A stretch of 7,916 nucleotides of DNA from Candidatus Poribacteria bacterium (GTDB lineage: Bacteria; Poribacteria; DTPJ01), in the NCBI GenBank assembly GCA_011334435.1, contig DTPJ01000148.1:1-7916 (forward strand), written 5' to 3'. The first letter of the stretch is position 1; every line of letters starts with the position of its first letter. Below are positions 1-7,362 of this stretch, one piece after another. Under the pieces are notes generated by a model. It had not been told where the DNA came from. It made no database searches and was given only the letters and a program-made list of their open reading frames with translations. The translations under genes and the position numbers were made by a program.

Positions 1-3000
1 AAAGCTGGTTCTGTTAGAGAGTATCTATCAACATTCGTATATGATACGCAGATACCGCAGATGACCTCAATTACGCCAGCAGATAGCACAATTTTGACTA
101 ATACAATATCTGAGATAGTAATTAAAGTCAGCGATGGAAGCGGTAGCGGAGTTGATTTTATATCAAGCAGGGCATCAATGAAACTGATGATCGGAGCTAA
201 AACTATAACTAATGTATCCAGACAAGATAACGGCGTGGATACTATGACCTTTGGGTTCGCACCATTGGAAGATTTTGGCAGATACATCGTTGAAATAAAT
301 ATTAAAGATAGGGCAGGAAATAGTTTCACATATCAGACAAAGTTTGACTATGTCAGAAAGCCAACAGAATCATTGCCCAGTGTGTCATCAACAGACCCAG
401 CGGATAAATCGTTCAAGAATTTAATCTCAAAGATAACCGCAGTTTTAAAAGATAACAGCGGAAAAGGTATTGACTTTGACCTAACTACTATCAGGCTTGA
501 AGACCCAAAAGGAAAAGTTGTTGATGGACGTCAAACTGACAATGGCACAAACACTGTTTATTGGGAATTAGCAAATCCACTTTTAGGCGATGGTTCGGTT
601 GACGGCAATTATACGATAAAAGTTAAGGTAGTAGATAATACAGGTGCTACCTCTGATTATACAGCAACTTTCTTATATGACAGCCAAGCTCCCATTGTCA
701 TTAAAACTATTCCGTCAGCGAATTCCGCTTTGAGTTCTGACATAACGCAGATTTCAGTTCAATTGGACGACGGAAATGGCAGTGGAGTAGATTTGAAAGG
801 CACGGATGTTAAACTTCAAGGTCCGAAAGGTCAAATACAGGCAAACAGAAGCGATGGTGCAAACAATACGATAACTCTCAGCTTCTCAAAGCTCACAGAT
901 ACTGGATATTACACGATCCAAGTGACACCTAAGGATAGGGCAGGCAATACGGGCTATCTTATGACCGCGAAATTTTCTTATGTGATAAAAGCTCCTGCGG
1001 TTAAAAATGTTCAATTGACTAACCGAGAATATGTGCGTGACTTCAAAGAGATCGTCGCAGTGTTGGAAGATAGAAGCGGAGTTGGTCTTGATCTTTCGGA
1101 AAATGGATCATCTATCGTTGTCAAAGATTCAACTGGAAAAGTCTTACAGGGCGATCAGACTTCATCAGGCACGGATACTATAATATGGAAACCGCTAAAT
1201 CCTTTCGCTATTGATGGAACTGATGATGGGACTTATACCGTCACTGTGACACCTGTTGACACATTAGGCACAGTTGGACAAGCAAGACAATATACCCTGA
1301 TATATGATACTCAATCACCGCAAGTAGAATCCGCTTCACCAGTTGACATAAATGCGAGTGTAACTTATGTCGGACAACAGATCGTCTCTGTTACTGCAAA
1401 AATAAAGGATAAAGGTCCCGCAGGTTTGGAGATAAAAGATCAAAAGATTTATCTTGAAGATTCAGCTAAAAAGCAGGTTGCAGGCGTTCAAACGGACAAT
1501 GGTTTAGATACAATTAGTTGGAGTCTCAATATCCCATTAGCAAAAGATGGTAGTGCAGACGGAGAATATACGCTTGTTGTCATAGCGAAAGATAAAGCAG
1601 GCAATCAGAAGGAATTCCGCTATCCTATAATATACGATACCATCAATCCAGAGGTTGTATCGGTTACTCCACCTGACGATAGCATACTTAACACAGTTTT
1701 GACAAGCGTCACCGCTGTTCTAAAAGACGCAGGAAAAATAGATTTTCTGGCATCCAAGATAGAATTACAAAACCCATCAGGGGCGAAAGTTTCTGGCGTA
1801 TTGAGCAATAATGGCGTTGATAAAATGACGCTTACATTTGCCAATCCAGAGGAAAGCGGAACTTATACGGTTCTTATCACCGCAGTTGACAGAGCAGGAA
1901 ATGGTGCGTCAAATGTATATAGGACTAGATTTGTATTTAAGACAGGCTTACCAGTAGTTGTTATGACCGATCCCGTGACGATGCCACCAGAAAACGCATA
2001 CACTAATAAATCCATAAGTGCGGTAAGGGCTATAATCCGCGAGACTGATGGCGGAGGTATTGACTTTTCACCAACAGGATCGGAGATAAAACTCAAAGGA
2101 CCTGATGGCAAAATTGTTACAGGAAGTCAAAGTAACGACGGACAGATCACGCTTATATATACACTTGGCAAACCACTTGCCACTGATGGTTCTGATGACG
2201 GACAATATACTATATTAGTAACCACTGCTAACAGTGCAAAGCGAAAAGATCAGGAAAAGGCATTTAACTTTATCTATGATACGCAACTTCCCCAAGTAGT
2301 GTCTGCATCGCAACCGTTGAGTTTGACTACGGAGTTGTCTTATGTATCAACGTCCTTGACATCAGTATCATTCAAGCTAAAAGATAAAGGGCTTGCTGGG
2401 ATCGACCTTGATAAATCAACGATTAAGATAGTTGATCCGCTAAATAACCAGATACCTGGGACATTAAGCAATGATGATATTGACACCATAAGGTTTGATT
2501 TTCCAGCTGGACTTTCAACAGAAGGAAAATATACTCTTACAGTTACAGCAGTAGATAAAGCGGGTAATATATCTTACACGGTCATAAGATTTATCTACGC
2601 AATAAATATTCCAAAGGTTGTCTCAACAGTCCCAGTGACATCTCCATCAACAAAAGCTTATGTCCATACACAGATTAAAGAGATCAGGGCAGTTTTGTCG
2701 GAGACAGGATCAAGCGGAATTGATCTGTCGCCAACAGGATCAACGATAAAGTTGATAGGACCGAAAGGTGAAGTTCCAGGGGTTCAAGGCAACGATGCAA
2801 AATCAACTCTTATATATACACTCACAAAACCACTTGCTGTTGATGGCTCTGATGACGGCGTTTACACGATCTCTATAACTCCTGTCAACTCCGCGAAACT
2901 TAAAGGACAAAAACAAGACTTTACATTCACTTATGATACTGTTCAGCCAAAGGTATATACTGATGACATTACTTTGTGGTATGGTGGAAGTGCGGGAAGT

Positions 3001-4314
3001 TCGCTTGTTGAAATATCCGCGGTAATCAGAGATGATCAACCAAGCTCTGGCTTTGATTGGACTGCGATAGACAATACGTGGATGTCATTAAGGGATTCTG
3101 GTGGTAAAGAGATCAAGGGAAAGGTTACTTATGATCAGGCACAATCAACGTTGATATTTATATTAGATTCTCCGCTTGCAAGTAATGGTAGAGATGATGG
3201 GTATTATACAATCACAATTACTCCACAAGACAGGGCAGGCAACACCGCTGATGTCAGGTATGAGTTCTTCTATGATACAAAACCGCCAAAGCTAAGCAGG
3301 GCAGACGTAACAATCAACGATAATCCATTGATATTAGATTCGTCATCGGAAGACTATCCTACCGCAGTTAGCAGTAAAACGGGGGTTACTATAAAAGCTA
3401 AAATGACTGATGACGGTATAGGCGTTGATCTGACAAATTCGTCTATAACTATCACCGATCCAAAGAACAATAAAGTTTCAGGAAGCCTTATGCAAGATGG
3501 AGTTGATACGATATGGTTTACGACAGGTTTATTGACTGAGGAAGGTAGATACAAAGTTGAGATCAATCCTGTTGACCTTAATCAAAACGGCAAAAATAAG
3601 TCATCAGAGACTATATCCACGGAATTTTTGTTTGAATTAACCAAGCCAGAGGCAAGCGTTACATCTCCTACGGTCGGTTCCGCAGGGACAGAATCAGAAA
3701 ATAAGCCAATAAAGATAACTGGGACTGCACAGGATAAATCAAGTAATAATGTTCCTGCTTCGGGAGTTGCCAAAGTTGAGGTTGGCGGGATAGGTCCTGA
3801 CGGAAAAGAACTTGAATGGATAGAAGCTATTGACGACGAAAAAGCGAGAGGTGCAAATCAACCGAAATATAGTAAATGGTATGTCAACTTTATGCCAGAT
3901 CAAACTGGCAAATACAAAATTAAGCTGAGGGTCTGGGATAAAGCAGGAAACTATGGGATATATGAGACCAATTTGGAATTGAAATTTACGGTTTCGTTAT
4001 CATTCCAAGATGCGGTTTACTGTTGGCCTAACCCTGTTACAAATGGCGTTGCCCATATCTCATTTAAGGTAACTTCCCCATCAAGCCAAAAGGTTATGGT
4101 GACGCTTTATGTATACGACGTCAGTGGCGATCTTGTATATGAGGAAACGACAGAGCAATCAACAAAAGAGCGAACATTTATCCCGTGGGAATGCAGGAAT
4201 ATGAATGGCGAAAAGGTCGCTACTGGGATATATGTATATAGGCTAAAAGCTGAATTGCCTAATGATGATAAAGTTGTATATAAAATCGGCAAACCGATAA
4301 TAGTAAAAAACTGA
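1..4314 (+). CDS. Giant secreted Ig-like repeat protein with C-terminal FlgD-like domain (5' partial)
   Basis: The reading frame is open from base 1, and the residues before the first ATG (position 61) already carry the repeat linker FVYDTQIP. The gene therefore starts upstream, and ATG 61 is internal. The visible 1437 residues hold twelve tandem beta-sandwich-type domains of about 100-120 residues, starting near 61, 361, 691, 994, 1318, 1648, 1951, 2290, 2611, 2947, 3286 and 3646. Typical signatures are AVLKDxSGxGID, a central GxxxxNGxDT strand, YTIxVTPxDxAGN and a linker of the YDTQxP type. From about 4003 to the stop lies a FlgD-like Ig/type IX-like C-terminal domain: CWPNPV, VYDVSGDLVYE, WECRNMNGEKVATGIYVYRL, then PIIVKN. 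No catalytic motif is visible. I infer an extracellular structural or adhesive protein, probably exported with the PorV-like protein encoded 81 bases downstream. Ligand and exact function are unknown. The family-level call is firm; the sorting role of the C-terminus is inferred. Confidence 0.88.
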   Translation, partial: KAGSVREYLSTFVYDTQIPQMTSITPADSTILTNTISEIVIKVSDGSGSGVDFISSRASMKLMIGAKTITNVSRQDNGVDTMTFGFAPLEDFGRYIVEINIKDRAGNSFTYQTKFDYVRKPTESLPSVSSTDPADKSFKNLISKITAVLKDNSGKGIDFDLTTIRLEDPKGKVVDGRQTDNGTNTVYWELANPLLGDGSVDGNYTIKVKVVDNTGATSDYTATFLYDSQAPIVIKTIPSANSALSSDITQISVQLDDGNGSGVDLKGTDVKLQGPKGQIQANRSDGANNTITLSFSKLTDTGYYTIQVTPKDRAGNTGYLMTAKFSYVIKAPAVKNVQLTNREYVRDFKEIVAVLEDRSGVGLDLSENGSSIVVKDSTGKVLQGDQTSSGTDTIIWKPLNPFAIDGTDDGTYTVTVTPVDTLGTVGQARQYTLIYDTQSPQVESASPVDINASVTYVGQQIVSVTAKIKDKGPAGLEIKDQKIYLEDSAKKQVAGVQTDNGLDTISWSLNIPLAKDGSADGEYTLVVIAKDKAGNQKEFRYPIIYDTINPEVVSVTPPDDSILNTVLTSVTAVLKDAGKIDFLASKIELQNPSGAKVSGVLSNNGVDKMTLTFANPEESGTYTVLITAVDRAGNGASNVYRTRFVFKTGLPVVVMTDPVTMPPENAYTNKSISAVRAIIRETDGGGIDFSPTGSEIKLKGPDGKIVTGSQSNDGQITLIYTLGKPLATDGSDDGQYTILVTTANSAKRKDQEKAFNFIYDTQLPQVVSASQPLSLTTELSYVSTSLTSVSFKLKDKGLAGIDLDKSTIKIVDPLNNQIPGTLSNDDIDTIRFDFPAGLSTEGKYTLTVTAVDKAGNISYTVIRFIYAINIPKVVSTVPVTSPSTKAYVHTQIKEIRAVLSETGSSGIDLSPTGSTIKLIGPKGEVPGVQGNDAKSTLIYTLTKPLAVDGSDDGVYTISITPVNSAKLKGQKQDFTFTYDTVQPKVYTDDITLWYGGSAGSSLVEISAVIRDDQPSSGFDWTAIDNTWMSLRDSGGKEIKGKVTYDQAQSTLIFILDSPLASNGRDDGYYTITITPQDRAGNTADVRYEFFYDTKPPKLSRADVTINDNPLILDSSSEDYPTAVSSKTGVTIKAKMTDDGIGVDLTNSSITITDPKNNKVSGSLMQDGVDTIWFTTGLLTEEGRYKVEINPVDLNQNGKNKSSETISTEFLFELTKPEASVTSPTVGSAGTESENKPIKITGTAQDKSSNNVPASGVAKVEVGGIGPDGKELEWIEAIDDEKARGANQPKYSKWYVNFMPDQTGKYKIKLRVWDKAGNYGIYETNLELKFTVSLSFQDAVYCWPNPVTNGVAHISFKVTSPSSQKVMVTLYVYDVSGDLVYEETTEQSTKERTFIPWECRNMNGEKVATGIYVYRLKAELPNDDKVVYKIGKPIIVKN
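61..4002 (+). repeat. Tandem array of twelve Ig-like domain repeats within the giant protein
   Basis: This is a protein-level tandem repeat of 12 units, each 300-360 bases long. Units 2, 4, 5, 7, 9 and 10 are a long subtype with a DGSDDG-like loop before the YT(I/V/L) strand (for example PLATDGSDDGQYTI). Units 1, 3, 6, 8 and 11 are a short subtype without it (for example NPEESGTYTV). Unit 12 (from about 3646) is divergent, with a WYVNFMPDQTGKYKIKLRVWDKAGNYG-type ending. Units 7 and 9 are the closest pair, sharing SPTGSxIKL, TLIYTLxKPLAxDGSDDG and an NSAKxK loop. The DNA itself has diverged, so this is an old expansion rather than a recent identical duplication. Confidence 0.85.
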
Positions 4315-4317
4315 AAT

Positions 4318-4376
4318 AGTAATCAGTGATCAGTGGTCGGTTATGCTTTTTCACTGATTACTGATCACAGATCACT
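4318..4376. repeat. Long imperfect hairpin made of 7-base repeats (dispersed palindromic repeat candidate)
   Basis: The arms 4318-4341 and 4353-4376 pair over 24 positions with two mismatches and three G-T pairs, around an 11-base loop. The left arm is phased heptamers AATCAGT, GATCAGT, GGTCGGT. The right arm carries the inverted forms ACTGATT, ACTGATC, ACAGATC. It fills most of the gap between the repeat-protein stop and the PorV-like gene's ribosome binding site. No T-run follows the right arm, so it is a poor intrinsic terminator. It could stabilise the upstream mRNA 3' end, modulate read-through, or be a mobile or expanding repeat. The structure is seen directly; the role is unknown. Confidence 0.8.
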
Positions 4377-4380
4377 GTTT

Positions 4381-4386
4381 AAGGAG
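4381..4386 (+). promoter_or_regulatory. Ribosome binding site of the PorV-like gene
   Basis: AAGGAG lies 9 bases before ATG 4396. It decides the start: the longer frame from GTG 4333 would have to be translated through the hairpin, has no ribosome binding site, and would bury the signal peptide. Confidence 0.85.
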
Positions 4387-4395
4387 AGTATCCGA

Positions 4396-5340
4396 ATGCA
4401 AAGAAAATCCTACTATTTTATGATTTTAATGGTTTTCGTTATAGTTAGCCTTGTTGTTAGCAACTGTTTTGCAGAAATTCCAGATAAGATCGGCACGCAA
4501 GATGCTGCTTTCCTCAAAATAGAACCAGCAACAAGACCTGTCGCTATGGGCGGAGCTTATACTGGATTAGCCAATGATGTCAATGCGATCTTTTGGAATC
4601 CTGCTGGGCTTACGCAAGTAGAAAAAAAAGAATTAACTACAATGTATAACCGATGGTTAGCGAATATCCGTTATGGATCATTTGCTTATGCTCAAAATGT
4701 AGGCAAAGGTGCTACTATCGGTGTTTGTGCTCAGGGATTGTGGACAGATATTGAGGAAAGGATTGAGGATACTCCAGAACCAGAAAGCAATAAGACAGTT
4801 TATGCTTATGCGGCGGGACTTTCAGGCAGTTATGCGTTAGTTCCAAACGCTTTTTCTCTCGGCGGGACTGTTAAGTTTCTCAATCAAGAGTTTGATGTTG
4901 ACAACTCTAATGGCTTATGTGCTGATTTCGGCGGTTTAATTCATCTTCTCGGTTTAAGGTTAGGACTTTCTGTTCAGAATATCAAGTTACAGATGAGCAA
5001 TGAAGCAGATTTGCCAACTTGTATAAGATTTGGCGGGTCTTATCAGATAGATAAATATTTAGTGTTAGCTGGTGAATATTCTAAATATGGCGTCTCAGAA
5101 CCTTCCTATCATTTAGGTATTGAAAAGTGGTTTTATGGTATGTTCGCAATCAGGCTTGGTTATAATATAAGTTCTGGCGATAACCCAAATAAAGGCTTAT
5201 CCGCAGGAATAGGTCTCAGAGGTTATGGGACAAAACCGCTTGAAAATATGGATTTTCAGCTTGACTATGCTTATGTTCCAGCACCTGACTGGGGAAGTTT
5301 GGGAGATACCCATAGAATTTCAATGTTAGTCAGATTTTAA
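4396..5340 (+). CDS. PorV/PorQ family (UPF0164-like) outer-membrane beta-barrel protein
   Basis: The product has 314 residues. A signal peptide (MQRK, a hydrophobic stretch to about residue 21, then SNCFA) suggests cleavage after Ala26. The mature N-terminus has the family hallmark: DAAFLKIEPATRPVAMGGAY followed by TGLANDVNAIFWNPAGL (residues about 36-72). The remainder alternates beta strands and ends HRISMLVRF, with the terminal Phe typical of outer-membrane barrels. Characterised PorV is an outer-membrane component of type IX secretion that receives cargo bearing C-terminal sorting domains. Many relatives in candidate phyla are of unknown function. The giant repeat protein with a FlgD/type IX-like C-terminus immediately upstream makes a cargo-partner relationship plausible. 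VSNC is not a good lipobox because Asn precedes Cys, so I do not call it a lipoprotein. Start ATG 4396 is supported by AAGGAG. A terminator follows the stop by a few bases. The family is confident; direct involvement in type IX secretion is inference. Confidence 0.88.
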   Translation: MQRKSYYFMILMVFVIVSLVVSNCFAEIPDKIGTQDAAFLKIEPATRPVAMGGAYTGLANDVNAIFWNPAGLTQVEKKELTTMYNRWLANIRYGSFAYAQNVGKGATIGVCAQGLWTDIEERIEDTPEPESNKTVYAYAAGLSGSYALVPNAFSLGGTVKFLNQEFDVDNSNGLCADFGGLIHLLGLRLGLSVQNIKLQMSNEADLPTCIRFGGSYQIDKYLVLAGEYSKYGVSEPSYHLGIEKWFYGMFAIRLGYNISSGDNPNKGLSAGIGLRGYGTKPLENMDFQLDYAYVPAPDWGSLGDTHRISMLVRF

Positions 5341-5370
5341 TTGTTAAAATCCCTCTTTTTATGTTAAAAT
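5341..5370 (+). promoter_or_regulatory. Possible promoter for mnmG overlapping the terminator
   Basis: TTGTTA (5341-5346) is followed after 18 bases by TAAAAT (5365-5370), a sigma70-like pair matching 4/6 and 5/6 of the consensus. A transcript would start near 5377, inside the terminator loop, and carry only the right arm in its leader, so it would escape termination. In AT-rich DNA such matches arise often by chance. The support is mainly that mnmG needs a promoter downstream of this terminator. Confidence 0.3.
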
Positions 5371-5410
5371 TTAAATGACGTTAAGAAAACATAGGAAGAG
5401 GGATTTTTTT
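5346..5410 (+). terminator. Rho-independent terminator after the PorV-like gene
   Basis: The arms 5346-5365 and 5388-5407 pair over 20 positions, with two T-G pairs. The core CCCTCTT pairs with GAGGG and flanking bases, and a 22-base loop separates the arms. A run of seven T follows at 5404-5410. It begins six bases after the PorV-like stop codon, so it ends that transcription unit. It sits only 11 bases before the first mnmG ATG. The left arm starts AAAAT, giving a shorter T-run on the other strand, so minus-strand activity would be weak. Confidence 0.88.
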
Positions 5411-5420
5411 ATCTACTGCA

Positions 5421-7340
5421 ATGGTCGGTAAAATGAATGTTTTTGATAAAGAATACGATGTTATAGTGATCGGTGGAGGTCACGCAGGCTGTGAAGCATG
5501 TTTAGCGTCTGCTCGGATGGGACATAAAACGCTTCTGCTTACCATCAACTTGGATACTATCGCTCAAATGTCGTGCAATCCCGCAATAGGTGGATTAGCG
5601 AAAGGTCAACTTGTCAAGGAGATAGACGCTCTTGGCGGAGAGATGGCGAAAAATATTGATGAAACAGGCATCCAATTTCGTATCTTAAATATGAGAAAAG
5701 GTCCCGCTGTTCGTTCATCAAGGGCACAAGCCGATAAAAAAGATTATCAATTCAGGATGAAATATATTTTAGAAAGCCAAGAAAACCTTGATATTAAACA
5801 AGCGATGGTTGATAGATTGATCGTAGAGGATAGAAAAGTCAAAGGCGTAATTACAAGCACAGGAATGGCTTATCTTGGCAAGTCGGTAATTGTAACTACG
5901 GGGACATTTCTAAAAGGGTTGATACATATAGGCGATTTAAGCTATAAATCAGGCAGGGCTGGCGAACCATCAGCAGAAGGGTTATCTGGCAATCTTGTTG
6001 AGCTTGGCTTTGAGATCGGCAGGCTTAAAACTGGCACTCCACCGAGGATCAACGCGAGAAGCATTGATTATTCATCGCTTTCTGTCCAATTAGGCGATGA
6101 ACCGCCAAAACCTTTTTCATTTTCAACAGAAAAAATAACGCAATCGCAATTGCCGTGCTATTTAACATATACAACAGAAGAAACACACAGGATTATACGT
6201 GAAAATTTGAGCAGATCGGCGATGTATAGTGGACGTATAGTTGGGATAGGTCCGAGATATTGTCCTTCCATTGAAGCCAAGGTTGTCCGCTTTCCTGACA
6301 AAGATCAACATCAGATATTCCTTGAACCAGAGGGACGCCGAACACAAGAGGTTTATGTCAATGGTCTTTCTATGAGCCTTCCAGAGGATATACAACTTCA
6401 AGTTTTGCATAGCGTCATTGGATTAGAAAAAGCGGAGATGATGCGTCCTGCTTATGCTATTGAATACGATTTTGCGCCCCCGTTACAGATAAAGCCGTCT
6501 TTGGAGACAAAATTGATAGAAAATCTTTTCTTTGCAGGTCAGATCAACGGCACTTCTGGCTATGAAGAGGCTGGCGCTCAGGGGATTATGGCAGGGATAA
6601 ACGCTGTTTTGAAGATTCGCAATGAAGAACCTTTCATTCTTAGCAGATCGCAGGCATATATCGGCGTCTTAATTGATGATCTCGTCACAAAAGGGACAGA
6701 TGAGCCATATCGTATGTTCACATCTCAGGCAGAGCATAGGCTTATTCTGCGCGAAGATAATGCTGATCTACGATTGATGGATTTTGGCAGAAAGTTCGGT
6801 CTTATCAATGATGAAATTTACAGCAAATTTGAGAAAAAAAGAAGGCAAATTGAGCAAGAGATAGAACGTTTGCAAAAAACAAGGATAATTCCAGATGCCA
6901 GTGTGCGTGATAAATTAAAGGAAATAGGCACCGCAGAAATATTAACTCCCTTTACTTTAATGGATCTTTTAAAACGTCCTGAGATATGTTATACTGATCT
7001 TGAAAAATTCGCGCCTGCCCCTGATGATTTAGTAGAGGGCGTCAAAGATCAGGTCACAATTCAGATCAAATATGAAGGATATATCCGTCGGGAATGGGCT
7101 CAGATAAAACAAACTCAGAATTTAGAGTCTTGGAAGATACCACAAGATTTAGATTATGAAAATATACATGGTCTATCTAATGAAGCAAGGGAGAAATTAT
7201 CAAAAGTCCGTCCATTTTCTTTGGGACAAGCGTCAAGGATTTCTGGCGTTTCTCCTGCTGATGTGTCTGTGCTTATGATCATGCTTAGCCAAATGAGACA
7301 AAAGAAAGAAGAATCATCAAAAGAATTAGCCACAGAATAA
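5421..7340 (+). CDS. mnmG: tRNA uridine-5-carboxymethylaminomethyl(34) synthesis enzyme MnmG (GidA)
   Basis: This FAD-dependent cytoplasmic enzyme works in a complex with the GTPase MnmE. It installs the (carboxymethyl)aminomethyl group on wobble U34 of several tRNAs. The protein is complete at 639 residues (E. coli 629). Visible hallmarks are the N-terminal dinucleotide fold DVIVIGGGHAGCEA (residues 13-26) and MSCNPAIGGLAKG with Cys52. RLKTGTPPRI spans 201-210 and RYCPSIEAKV 279-288, with Cys281. These two cysteines match E. coli Cys47 and Cys277. FAGQINGTSGYEEAGAQG spans 371-388 and RMFTSQAEHRL 431-441. The C-terminal MnmE/tRNA-binding region has KYEGYIRR (550-557) and GLSNEAREKLSKVRP (584-598). 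The start is uncertain: ATG 5433 (MNVFDKEYDV) aligns best with E. coli MFYPDPFDV, and neither ATG has a well-placed ribosome binding site. The usual neighbours mnmE and rsmG are not in view. Identity is essentially certain. Confidence 0.98.
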   Translation: MVGKMNVFDKEYDVIVIGGGHAGCEACLASARMGHKTLLLTINLDTIAQMSCNPAIGGLAKGQLVKEIDALGGEMAKNIDETGIQFRILNMRKGPAVRSSRAQADKKDYQFRMKYILESQENLDIKQAMVDRLIVEDRKVKGVITSTGMAYLGKSVIVTTGTFLKGLIHIGDLSYKSGRAGEPSAEGLSGNLVELGFEIGRLKTGTPPRINARSIDYSSLSVQLGDEPPKPFSFSTEKITQSQLPCYLTYTTEETHRIIRENLSRSAMYSGRIVGIGPRYCPSIEAKVVRFPDKDQHQIFLEPEGRRTQEVYVNGLSMSLPEDIQLQVLHSVIGLEKAEMMRPAYAIEYDFAPPLQIKPSLETKLIENLFFAGQINGTSGYEEAGAQGIMAGINAVLKIRNEEPFILSRSQAYIGVLIDDLVTKGTDEPYRMFTSQAEHRLILREDNADLRLMDFGRKFGLINDEIYSKFEKKRRQIEQEIERLQKTRIIPDASVRDKLKEIGTAEILTPFTLMDLLKRPEICYTDLEKFAPAPDDLVEGVKDQVTIQIKYEGYIRREWAQIKQTQNLESWKIPQDLDYENIHGLSNEAREKLSKVRPFSLGQASRISGVSPADVSVLMIMLSQMRQKKEESSKELATE

Positions 7341-7362
7341 CGCGGAATTTTACAGAGAAAAT

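Noticed and set aside
61..63. ATG 61 as the start of the giant repeat protein
   Set aside because: The same frame is open to base 1 and encodes a repeat linker (FVYDTQIP) before it. No ribosome binding site or signal peptide is present, so the gene is truncated by the window edge.
1620..4292. Several 60-80 codon minus-strand open frames within the giant gene
   Set aside because: They are shadows of the strongly supported + strand repeat protein, with no recognisable domains or start signals.
4318..4380. Heptamer hairpin as a rho-independent terminator
   Set aside because: The stem is AT-balanced and followed only by GTTTAAGG, with no T-run, and a ribosome binding site follows at once.
4333..4395. 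GTG 4333 as an earlier start for the PorV-like protein
   Set aside because: It lies inside the heptamer hairpin, has no ribosome binding site and would place 21 residues before a clear signal peptide. ATG 4396 has AAGGAG 9 bases upstream.
4459..4475. Lipoprotein signal (VSNC) in the PorV-like protein
   Set aside because: Asn before Cys does not fit a lipobox, and a normal cleavage site after SNCFA is better for an outer-membrane barrel.
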